A DNA stretch of 64,000 nt from JBEVJC01 sp040510375 (GTDB lineage: Bacteria; Bacteroidota; Bacteroidia; Chitinophagales; Chitinophagaceae). Shown in pieces: positions 26,092 through 34,341 of the stretch. The DNA lies in contig JBEVJC010000030.1 of assembly GCA_040510375.1 (NCBI GenBank), positions 30,435-94,434 on the forward strand, read 5' to 3'. The number at the start of each line of letters is the position of its first letter. The first letter of the stretch is position 1. The position numbers were made by a program, and so were the translations under genes. Under the pieces are notes generated by a model, which saw nothing but the letters and a program-made list of their open reading frames with translations, had not been told where the DNA came from and did not search any database.

Positions 26092-29000
26092 ATGTACAAC
26101 AAGCTTTTAGATAACCAGATTCAAAAACATTTCGGAACCATCGACCAGGTCCCGGAGAATTATCTCGCCCTGTTCGCAGATATCAGTAAATCTTATGATG
26201 ATCATGAAAATGACATTGACACTGCTGAATCTCCGGTTACCCGCCCTTCAAATGTATTAATTGAATTGAACAATAGATTGAGCCGCGAAAATGATGATCT
26301 CTATAAGACGAATAAAGAACTTAAAAATGTCCTGGAAAATATTGAGGAAATCCTGTATTCGGTAGATATGGTTTCACTTAAAATTTTACACATATCTGCT
26401 GCTTGTGAAAAAGTTTACGGGTATACCCAGGCAGAATTTCTTACCGACCGGGATCTTTGGCAAAATGTGGTTTTTCCTGAAGATATTGATATGGTGCATA
26501 ACCATTTTACAGAACTTTATATGGGTAAGCAGATTACAGGTCAATATCGTATACTTCACAAGGATGGAAGCATGCGTTGGTTGGAAAGTAAGATCATTCC
26601 TTCATTGGATGAGTCGGGCCAGTTGATACGATTGGATGGTGTGACCAATGATATTTCGGGACGCAAACGGGCTGAAGACAAAATAAAGGAAAGTGAATTA
26701 CGATATCGTACTCTTATCGAACAGGCAACCGATGCTATATGTATTGCTGATGCCACCCTGAAATTTACGGATATGAATCCCTATGCCTGTGAAGTATTGG
26801 GCTATACGAAGGAAGAAGCACTACAACTTTCAATGATGGAGGTTTTATTTGAAGAAGACCTTGAAACAAACCCATTTAAATTTGATAGAGTAAAATCGAA
26901 TGGAGTAATCAGGAATGAACGAAGATTAAAAAGAAAGGACGGGACGACGATAGTAATGGAACTAAGTACAACGCTGATGGAGGGGGGAGGATTTATAGTT
27001 TTTGGGCATGATATATCTGAACGGAAAAGGTCAGAAGAAGTACTCCGCGAAAGTGAGAAGCATCTCCGGCAGATAATTGATCTCGTACCTCATTTTATTT
27101 TTGCGAAAGATGCCGGGGGAAAATTCGTTCTTGCGAATGAAGCCGTTGCTAATGCTTACGGATTCAAAGCCGAAGACCTGATTGGTAAAAGCGATGCCGA
27201 CTTTAATCCGCATGATGAAGAAGTTGAACATTTCCGACAGGAGGATATTAAAGCAATCCTCAGCGGGAATATAAAATATAATATAGAGGAAACAATAACG
27301 GATGCCGATGGCAAAATCCGGGTATTATCTACAACTAAAATTCCGTATACTTCTGCGGGGCTTGATACTCCCGGTGTTTTAGGTGTTTCTGTAGATATTT
27401 CTGAGCATAAAAACGCTGAAAGGGTACTAAAAGAAAGCGAAGGCCAGCTTACTGTGGCTGCACAGATCGCCAAACTGGGATACTGGGAGTTTGATGTAGC
27501 ATTAAACCAGTTTAAGTTTAACGATCAGTTCTATTCTATTTTTAAAACAACCGCTGAAGAAATGGGAGGCTATACAATGTCATCTGAGCTGTATGCTGAA
27601 CTTTTTGTGCACCCGGATGACCTTTTATTAGTAACCCGTGCAGCAGCAGAGGCTATCAAATCTCCTTCTCCAAATTATAGCAACCAAATAGAACATAGGA
27701 TTAAATATGCCAATGGCGGGATAGGGTATATGGCTTCCCGATTTTTTTCTGCTAAAGATATATCAGGACGTACTGTTAAAATCGTTGGTGCGATCCAGGA
27801 CATCAGTGAACGTAAAAATGCAGAAACAATATTAAAACAAAGTGAGGGTAGGCTGGCGATTGCTGCGGGTATTGCTAAGCTGGGATACTGGGAATATGAT
27901 GTACTAAGTGACCTGTTTACATTTAATGACCAATTTTATGCTATTTTCAGAACTACTACCCTGCAAGTAGGAGGTACCCGCTTGTCCGCTGCCCGCTATG
28001 CTGAGCTTTTTGTGCATCCGGATGACCAGCATGTGGTCTCTGGAGAAGTTGGGGAGGCTATCAGTTCCCCTGATCCGCATTTCAGCCACCAGATAGAACA
28101 CCGCATCATCTATTCTGATGGGGAGATCGGGTATGTGTCTGTACACTTTTATGTTGTCAAAGATGATAACGGTCGTACCATTAAAACCTTTGGGGTAAAC
28201 CAGGATATTACCGAACGTAAGAAAACAGAAGAGGCCCTGAGTAATAATGAACTTCGCTTCCGGACATTAGCTGGCAGCGCCCCGGTGGGAATATTTCAAA
28301 CAAATACGGAAGGAAAAACGATCTATGTAAATGAGCGATTCCTGGAATATACCGGACTGACATTTGAGGAATCAATGGGAGATTCCTGGATGCAGGCCAT
28401 TCATCCTGCTGATCGTGCAATGGTGCTAAAAGGGTGGGATGAAAGCTTAAAACAAGAAACGGACCCGTCTGCAGAATACCGGCTTTTAGATAAAAAAGGA
28501 AATATAAAATGGGTGATAGGTCAGGCTGTAAGAATATTCAATAAAAGTGGTTTAAGATCTGGCTATATAGGCACCATGTCTGACATTACAGAAAGAAAAC
28601 TTGCCATTGAATCACTTCAACAAAGTGAAACTAAATACAGGAAAATTGTAGAAACAGCACAGGAGGGGATATGGTTGATTGATGAAAAAGATAATACCAC
28701 CTTTGTTAATAAAAAGATGTGCGAGATCGTTGGCTATGCAGCAGAAGAATTGATGGGCGAAAAGATATATCATTTTATGGGCGATGAATCAAGGAAGAAA
28801 GCGTTCCAACAAATTGAAAGACGAAAGCAGGGATTAAGTGAAATCCATGATTCCCTTTTCGTCAGCAAAGATGGAAAAGATGTGTGGGTAAACATATCCA
28901 CTAACCCGGTTACTGATGACAAGGGGATTTACAAAGGAGCACTGGCCATGATAACTGATATTTCGCTTCGTAAACAACAGGAAGAATTACTCCGGATATC

Positions 29001-29718
29001 AGAAGCCAATCTTGCATTAAAAAACAAAGAACTGGAACATACGAATAAAGAGTTGGAACATTTTGCTTATATCGCCTCACATGACCTGCAGGAACCATTG
29101 CGTACCACTTCCAGCTTTGTAAAATTGCTTCAGCAACAATACAAAGGGAAGATGGATGAAAAGGCGGACAAATACCTCCATTATATTGTTGACTCATCAG
29201 ACAGGATGAAGGTCCTTATCACGGACCTGCTGGATTATTCAAGGATCGGCAGCAAAAGGGAACTACAGCTTGTTGATTGCAATACAATGCTGAATGAATT
29301 GATGCAGGATCTTGGTGCAGTACTTAAAGAAACAGGGGCCAAAATGTGCGTTGATCGATTACCGGTTATTAGCGGGTATAAAACCGAGATCAAACAGCTT
29401 TTCCAGAACCTGATCGTCAATGCCATTAAATTCAGGAAAAAGGATACTACTCCCCAGGTCAGCATTTGGGCCGTCAAGGACCATACGCATTGGACATTTG
29501 TTGTTCGGGATAATGGTATCGGGATAGAGAAAGATCATACCGACAGGATATTTGTCATCTTTCAACGTTTGCATACCCGGAACGAATATGAAGGATCGGG
29601 AATAGGATTGGCGCATTGTAAAAAAATCGTGGACCTGCACGGCGGAAAGATATGGGTGGAATCAATACCTGGCGAAGGAGCCACTTTTCATTTTAATATA
29701 CCTTTAATCAATACCTAA
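26092..29718 (+). CDS. multi-PAS histidine kinase (seven PAS domains)
   Basis: The 1208-residue soluble protein contains about seven PAS/PAC units (~80-195, 203-315, 322-443, 450-578, 585-713, 718-840, 845-965). They are separated by the typical DISERK and DITERK linkers and followed by HisKA (IASHDLQEPLRTT, ~990) and HATPase (DNGIGIE, GSGIGLAHCKK). Units four and five are recent tandem copies of each other; both carry AKLGYWE(F/Y)DV, AELFVHPDD and QIEHRI. No haem or flavin signature can be asserted by eye. The stop codon overlaps the start of the downstream receiver gene by one base, so kinase and receiver are a translationally coupled pair. Confidence 0.85.
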   Translation: MYNKLLDNQIQKHFGTIDQVPENYLALFADISKSYDDHENDIDTAESPVTRPSNVLIELNNRLSRENDDLYKTNKELKNVLENIEEILYSVDMVSLKILHISAACEKVYGYTQAEFLTDRDLWQNVVFPEDIDMVHNHFTELYMGKQITGQYRILHKDGSMRWLESKIIPSLDESGQLIRLDGVTNDISGRKRAEDKIKESELRYRTLIEQATDAICIADATLKFTDMNPYACEVLGYTKEEALQLSMMEVLFEEDLETNPFKFDRVKSNGVIRNERRLKRKDGTTIVMELSTTLMEGGGFIVFGHDISERKRSEEVLRESEKHLRQIIDLVPHFIFAKDAGGKFVLANEAVANAYGFKAEDLIGKSDADFNPHDEEVEHFRQEDIKAILSGNIKYNIEETITDADGKIRVLSTTKIPYTSAGLDTPGVLGVSVDISEHKNAERVLKESEGQLTVAAQIAKLGYWEFDVALNQFKFNDQFYSIFKTTAEEMGGYTMSSELYAELFVHPDDLLLVTRAAAEAIKSPSPNYSNQIEHRIKYANGGIGYMASRFFSAKDISGRTVKIVGAIQDISERKNAETILKQSEGRLAIAAGIAKLGYWEYDVLSDLFTFNDQFYAIFRTTTLQVGGTRLSAARYAELFVHPDDQHVVSGEVGEAISSPDPHFSHQIEHRIIYSDGEIGYVSVHFYVVKDDNGRTIKTFGVNQDITERKKTEEALSNNELRFRTLAGSAPVGIFQTNTEGKTIYVNERFLEYTGLTFEESMGDSWMQAIHPADRAMVLKGWDESLKQETDPSAEYRLLDKKGNIKWVIGQAVRIFNKSGLRSGYIGTMSDITERKLAIESLQQSETKYRKIVETAQEGIWLIDEKDNTTFVNKKMCEIVGYAAEELMGEKIYHFMGDESRKKAFQQIERRKQGLSEIHDSLFVSKDGKDVWVNISTNPVTDDKGIYKGALAMITDISLRKQQEELLRISEANLALKNKELEHTNKELEHFAYIASHDLQEPLRTTSSFVKLLQQQYKGKMDEKADKYLHYIVDSSDRMKVLITDLLDYSRIGSKRELQLVDCNTMLNELMQDLGAVLKETGAKMCVDRLPVISGYKTEIKQLFQNLIVNAIKFRKKDTTPQVSIWAVKDHTHWTFVVRDNGIGIEKDHTDRIFVIFQRLHTRNEYEGSGIGLAHCKKIVDLHGGKIWVESIPGEGATFHFNIPLINT

Positions 29719-30146
29719 TGAAACAGAAATTAAATTGCGTGTTACTTATCGATGACGATGAGCCGACAAACTTTCTCAGTCAAATGATAATAGAAGAAGC
29801 TGACTGTGCCGGGCATATTCAAATCGCTACCAGCGGTGTCCAGGCACTTCGTTACCTTAACAATCGCAGAGGATTCAGTGAGGTAGATACTTATCCCTCT
29901 CCCGATCTTATCTTCCTTGATATTAATATGCCCGCCATGAACGGGTGGGAATTTCTCAAAGAGTATAATAGGATGGAAAAAGAGCAACAGGGAAATATTG
30001 TGATCATCATGCTGACCACTTCCCTGAACCCTGATGATGAATCAAAAGCAAAGATAACCCCTCATATTGATGGTTTTGAAAGTAAGCCGTTGACGGAAGC
30101 AAAGTTAGAAGCTATTTTAAAAAAATATTTTCGGGAGCATTATTAG
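29718..30146 (+). CDS. stand-alone response regulator (receiver only)
   Basis: The 142-residue protein is a receiver of the Rcp1 type: LLIDDDEPTNFLS, phospho-acceptor in LIFLDINMPAMNGWEF, MLTTS, and lysine in FESKPLT. Its ATG is formed with the stop codon of the multi-PAS kinase (TAATG), which marks it as the cognate partner. There is no output domain. Confidence 0.87.
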   Translation: MKQKLNCVLLIDDDEPTNFLSQMIIEEADCAGHIQIATSGVQALRYLNNRRGFSEVDTYPSPDLIFLDINMPAMNGWEFLKEYNRMEKEQQGNIVIIMLTTSLNPDDESKAKITPHIDGFESKPLTEAKLEAILKKYFREHY

Positions 30147-30199
30147 TGAAGTAAGTTACAGGTTATCATAATACCCTTAGAGCGACATCAGTTCATCCT

Positions 30200-30470
30200 C
30201 TCCTTAGTAAATGTTCGTTCTCCCTGGGGCCGTCTAATTGTCATTTGTTTTTTTGCTATATCGAATTCTATAGTTAATCCGGGGCCAATATTGAATTTAT
30301 TTGATGCTGTAGCTTCGAGCGGCACAGTCGATCCATTATTTTAAATAGCAATCGTTGAACCGGTTTTAATCACCGTCATCTTTGCCGGTGTACCAGCTAC
30401 TACATAAACACCTACGTATTGGTCGAGAAGCTCCTGATTGACCGCCAGCGCCTCGAAGGTCGGCACGTCA
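30200..30470 (-). pseudogene. C-terminal remnant of the serine hydrolase at 17314
   Basis: This stretch matches the last ~270 bp of the serine hydrolase gene with about 17 differences. One change creates a TAA inside the frame (minus strand, around 30340), where the intact gene has GAA after ATTGCTATT. At 30470 the match stops, and the sequence continues directly with DNA matching the upstream flank of the intact gene (about 18695-18805). About 1.1 kb, including the start, signal peptide and all catalytic motifs, has therefore been deleted. It cannot encode a functional enzyme. Confidence 0.85.
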
Positions 30471-31012
30471 GAATTTCTTTTGAATTCAAAATACTTACAC
30501 AGATAGTCTGTTTTGTTACATAGTAGATATTTATTTTATACAGCGGCTTTTATGAAGTGGTGGTAAGGGATGTAAAAAGTCCAAATGGATGAGGTTAAGT
30601 ATGCAAAGTTTTACGCAAAATTGATCAGAGCCATTTAAATATCTCAGTAAGGAGCGAATTATGAGGGCAATGCCTTCGCATTGCATCAAAATCAATCAGC
30701 GTGTTGTATCAAAAAAGAACAAGTTCGTATAATCTTTATTTATCAACATATTGAAATACACTGGATTAATCATTTGGCATATTTTTCAATACTAACATCA
30801 GAAAGTCTGTCATCCCTTGAGAATTTCTAATCGAACTGTTTATTAAGAATAAACAGAAGATTTCAATCAACCTCATTGTCTGGATAACGATCGGGTATAA
30901 ATCAATAGACATCAAAGCCGCTACAACTCGTTTGACAAATACGGTCTGGAATATGAAAAGCAGCTATTATTAAACCCGTAAAAGGTTCGGGAACAGAATA
31001 AATTCGTTTTCC
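30471..31012. other. intergenic region, partly duplicated DNA
   Basis: The first ~110 bp match the upstream flank of the serine hydrolase at 17314-18645. From about 30600 to the permease start at 31013 I see no gene with support. A short stretch near 30880-30960 looks protein-like in more than one frame but is not recognisable. The promoter of the second permease should lie here. Unlike the first permease gene, no prefix-domain remnant is visible. Confidence 0.45.
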
Positions 31013-33367
31013 ATGATAGAAAATTATTTCAAGATAGCATGGCGAAGTCTGCTGAAAGATAAACAGTTTACTTCATTGAACCTACTTGGCTTATCCGCCG
31101 GCCTGGCATGTTCCTTACTTATTTTTTTGTGGGTAGCTGATGAAATGAGCTTCGACAAATTCTTTGAAAATGATGAACGGCTGTACAAACTGGTGGAGCG
31201 TAAAAACTACAGTGGTAAAATAGGCTATAGTGGTGAGTCATCGGGAAGGTTAAGTGGTGCCGTTAAACAAAACCTTCCCGAAGTGGAATATGCCGCTTCT
31301 ATAGCTCCTGCGCACTGGTTCCCGCAAAATACGCTTTCGGTAAATGATAAAAATATTAAAGCCAACGGCCAATACGCAGAGAAAGACTATTTCAGTATCT
31401 TTTCTTTTCGACTGATAGACGGAAACAAAAGCAATGTGCTTGCAACATCAAATTCCATCGTACTTTCTGATGAACTGGCTACTAAACTGTTTGGAACTAC
31501 CGAAAATATTGTAGGTAAGCCCGTAGGATTTGATCACGATACCACCTTTTATGTATCCGGTATATTCAAAAAAGTACCCGATAATTCGTCTCAGCAATTT
31601 GACTTTGTGCTGTCGTTTGACTATTTTAAAACTGTTAAGGACTGGGTACAGAACTGGAACAGTTCCGGTCCCGTGAATTTTGTGCTACTTAAAAAGGGAA
31701 CAGATATCAACGATTTCAATAAAAAAGTTGAAAACATTATAATTGTCAATACAGGAGATACGAGCAGAAAAGTTTTTGCAACAAAATTTTCCGATGGCTA
31801 CCTGTACGATCCATATGATACCGACCAGGCGTCAGGTGAAAGGATTGAATATGTGAACCTGTTTACAGCATTGGCCGTTTTTATTCTCCTTATCGCCTGT
31901 ATCAATTTCATGAACCTTTCCACTGCAAAAGCTGCCCGAAGGCTCAAGGAAGTGGGAATAAAAAAGGTGGTGGGAGCCAGGCGAAGTCAGTTGATACTGC
32001 AATTTCTGGCGGAATCATTCTTACTGACCGTGTTTGCTATGGTCATTGCAGTGGCGCTTGCTGTTGTTTTGTTACCAGAGTTTAACCAACTCACGGGAAA
32101 ATCAATCGTCCTGCATTTCACCTGGCAGATGGTTGCTGCGATTGCAATTATTGCGCTGATTACGGGTTTTCTTGCCGGCAGTTATCCGGCTTTATACATA
32201 TCTGGCTTTCAACCACTGGCCATACTAAAAGGCAAGTTGAATACATCCGCAGCCGAGTTGTTATCCAGAAAAGGCCTGGTAGTCTTTCAGTTTACCCTCT
32301 CAACCATATTGATAGTAGCCGTAACGATTATATTTCAACAAATACAATTCATCAGAAACACGGATCCAGGGTATGACAAGGAAAATATAGTCCGTTTTAC
32401 TGCTGAAGGAAGTATCGAAACGGGCCAGGAGACTTTCTTATCTGAAATACGGCATATTCCTGGAGTGACGAATGCCGGCTATACTTTCCACAATATTGTT
32501 GGCCGTACATACAGTGACGGCCTGGACTGGCCGGGCAAAGACAAGAAAGATAATGTGTATTTTGAAGTATTTGGCGTGAGCCCGAATTTCATTGAAACGA
32601 TGAGCATGCAGATAAAAACGGGAAGAAGCTTTTCAGCGGATTTCGGCACGGATTCGCTTAATATAATCATCAACGAGGCCGCGGTTAAAGCGATGAACCT
32701 GAAAAACCCTATCGGGTCTATTGTCCGGTTTTATGGAAGAAACAGGCAGATTATTGGTGTGGTTAAGGATTTTCATTTTGAATCCATGCATGAAGTTATA
32801 AAACCTTCATTTATGTATCTGCAAAAGGGCGAGGGTACGATTGTAGCGCGGATAAAACAGGAGAACCAGGGGCAGACCATTACTGCAATAGAAAATCTCT
32901 ATAAAAGGTATAACCCCGGTTTCCCGTTTACATTCAATTTCCTGGACGAAGCTTACCAAAAGCAGTACGAAACAGAAACACGTACGGGAGTTCTGTCAGG
33001 CTATTTTGCAGGTTTAGCCATTGTCATTTCCTGCCTGGGTTTATTTGGTTTAACAGCGTTTATGGCGCAAAAAAGAAAAAAAGAGATCGGTATCAGAAAA
33101 GTGATCGGTGCGCCAGTTGCAGGCATCGTAGGCATGCTGTCTAAAGATTTTCTGAAATTAGTATGTATTGCCCTGTTGATCGCATTCCCTATTTCATGGT
33201 GGATGATGAATACCTGGCTGCAGAGTTATACTTATAGGATCGACATAAATCCAACGATATTCTTAATAGTAGGTACGTTCGTATTACTCTTTACATTGAT
33301 TGTAATCAGTTTCCAGACGATCAATGCCGCGATTGCTAACCCGGTAAAATCGCTACGAACGGAATAA
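31013..33367 (+). CDS. MacB/FtsX-type ABC transporter permease (orphan), second copy
   Basis: The 784-residue protein has the same domain order as the permease at 19223: helix ~20-40, MacB-type periplasmic domain, FtsX block with MNLSTAKAARRLKEVGIKKV, and second FtsX block ending NPVKSLRTE. The two are clearly diverged, far more than the adjacent serine hydrolase copies are. The permease pair is therefore old, while the hydrolase duplication is recent. No ATPase gene is present nearby. The cargo is unknown; relatives of MacB move peptides, lipoproteins or small toxic molecules. Confidence 0.84.
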   Translation: MIENYFKIAWRSLLKDKQFTSLNLLGLSAGLACSLLIFLWVADEMSFDKFFENDERLYKLVERKNYSGKIGYSGESSGRLSGAVKQNLPEVEYAASIAPAHWFPQNTLSVNDKNIKANGQYAEKDYFSIFSFRLIDGNKSNVLATSNSIVLSDELATKLFGTTENIVGKPVGFDHDTTFYVSGIFKKVPDNSSQQFDFVLSFDYFKTVKDWVQNWNSSGPVNFVLLKKGTDINDFNKKVENIIIVNTGDTSRKVFATKFSDGYLYDPYDTDQASGERIEYVNLFTALAVFILLIACINFMNLSTAKAARRLKEVGIKKVVGARRSQLILQFLAESFLLTVFAMVIAVALAVVLLPEFNQLTGKSIVLHFTWQMVAAIAIIALITGFLAGSYPALYISGFQPLAILKGKLNTSAAELLSRKGLVVFQFTLSTILIVAVTIIFQQIQFIRNTDPGYDKENIVRFTAEGSIETGQETFLSEIRHIPGVTNAGYTFHNIVGRTYSDGLDWPGKDKKDNVYFEVFGVSPNFIETMSMQIKTGRSFSADFGTDSLNIIINEAAVKAMNLKNPIGSIVRFYGRNRQIIGVVKDFHFESMHEVIKPSFMYLQKGEGTIVARIKQENQGQTITAIENLYKRYNPGFPFTFNFLDEAYQKQYETETRTGVLSGYFAGLAIVISCLGLFGLTAFMAQKRKKEIGIRKVIGAPVAGIVGMLSKDFLKLVCIALLIAFPISWWMMNTWLQSYTYRIDINPTIFLIVGTFVLLFTLIVISFQTINAAIANPVKSLRTE

Positions 33368-33471
33368 GCTCAAGACGTCTCTCTATTGCTGAAATTTCTC
33401 CAAAGTATTGAGTGAGCCAAATTTTAATCTGGCAAATAACCTGTGATCAATACTCCGCTCACCAAACCTGA

Positions 33472-34311
33472 TTATTTAATTGTATAGCTTTTAGTGTCTG
33501 CTTCTGCAAGTCTGAAATAGCCAAAAGCGTAATTGTTGTTATTGGTTTGATTGATAATATTACCGCGGACCGCACCTGGTGTGGTAGGGAATGGGTTGCC
33601 ATCATTACCTGTAGCCAGTGTTAATTTGAACATGTAATTGTAATAGCTTTTTGAGATTCCGTAAAGTTTAAAGTCTATCCGGTCCCCGGGTTTTAACTTT
33701 TCATGCGAAAAGGATTCCTGCATTAAATTGCCGTTAGTGTGTTCGTCGTCTTCCACTTCAAGCTCGGGAAACGGCGAATGCGGCTGGGTAATACTGTTCA
33801 GATAAAAGTTTTCCTGGCCGGGATTATCCCTATAGTTAAATGTTACTTCGATTTCGTCACCCATTTCACCTCCTTTGTCGTTCTGATCAATATTATCTTC
33901 TATTTTTGGAACAGGGGTAAATGTTTCTGATGCAGTATACGTTTCTCCGTGTAATACAATTTTTAAGTTGTAAGTCTCACCGATGACAGGTAGGAAATTC
34001 TGACAAACATATTGCCCCATTCCGGAAGCTTCTACAAAATTAAAAACCGTATTCGACGCGTTTGTTACCGTTATTAATGCTCCTGAAACGCTCGGGAAAT
34101 CGGCGTTGTAATAACCTGTTGTTGTCGACAGTACGATCTTTTGTTCATTGCCTGCTGTATTTTTAATCCAATCGATAGACGCATCTATGACCAATCTTGG
34201 TGATGCTGTCTCAAGAGGTAAATCAATAGCTTTCTCGCATCCTGTCACAAACAGTCCTACGGAAAGTCCAACAGTTATAATCATACTCTTTTGTATTAGT
34301 TTCATTTTCAT
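33472..34311 (-). CDS. DUF4249 outer-membrane-associated lipoprotein
   Basis: The 279-residue product has a lipoprotein signal peptide with lipobox VTGC and the start EKAIDLPLE, typical of DUF4249 proteins. DUF4249 genes in Bacteroidota usually follow a TonB-dependent receptor gene; here the gene lies 30 bp behind one on the same strand. By analogy with SusD-like partners it may help bind or hand over the receptor's substrate, but the function of the family is not established. Confidence 0.8.
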   Translation of the reverse strand: MKMKLIQKSMIITVGLSVGLFVTGCEKAIDLPLETASPRLVIDASIDWIKNTAGNEQKIVLSTTTGYYNADFPSVSGALITVTNASNTVFNFVEASGMGQYVCQNFLPVIGETYNLKIVLHGETYTASETFTPVPKIEDNIDQNDKGGEMGDEIEVTFNYRDNPGQENFYLNSITQPHSPFPELEVEDDEHTNGNLMQESFSHEKLKPGDRIDFKLYGISKSYYNYMFKLTLATGNDGNPFPTTPGAVRGNIINQTNNNNYAFGYFRLAEADTKSYTIK

Positions 34312-34341
34312 TTTATTTTTTTATAAATAAATGGGTTTCTT

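Noticed and set aside
30850..31000. Possible C-terminal remnant of another FtsX permease upstream of the second permease
   Set aside because: A short IKAA-like similarity only; the NPVKSLRTE end that would prove it is absent.
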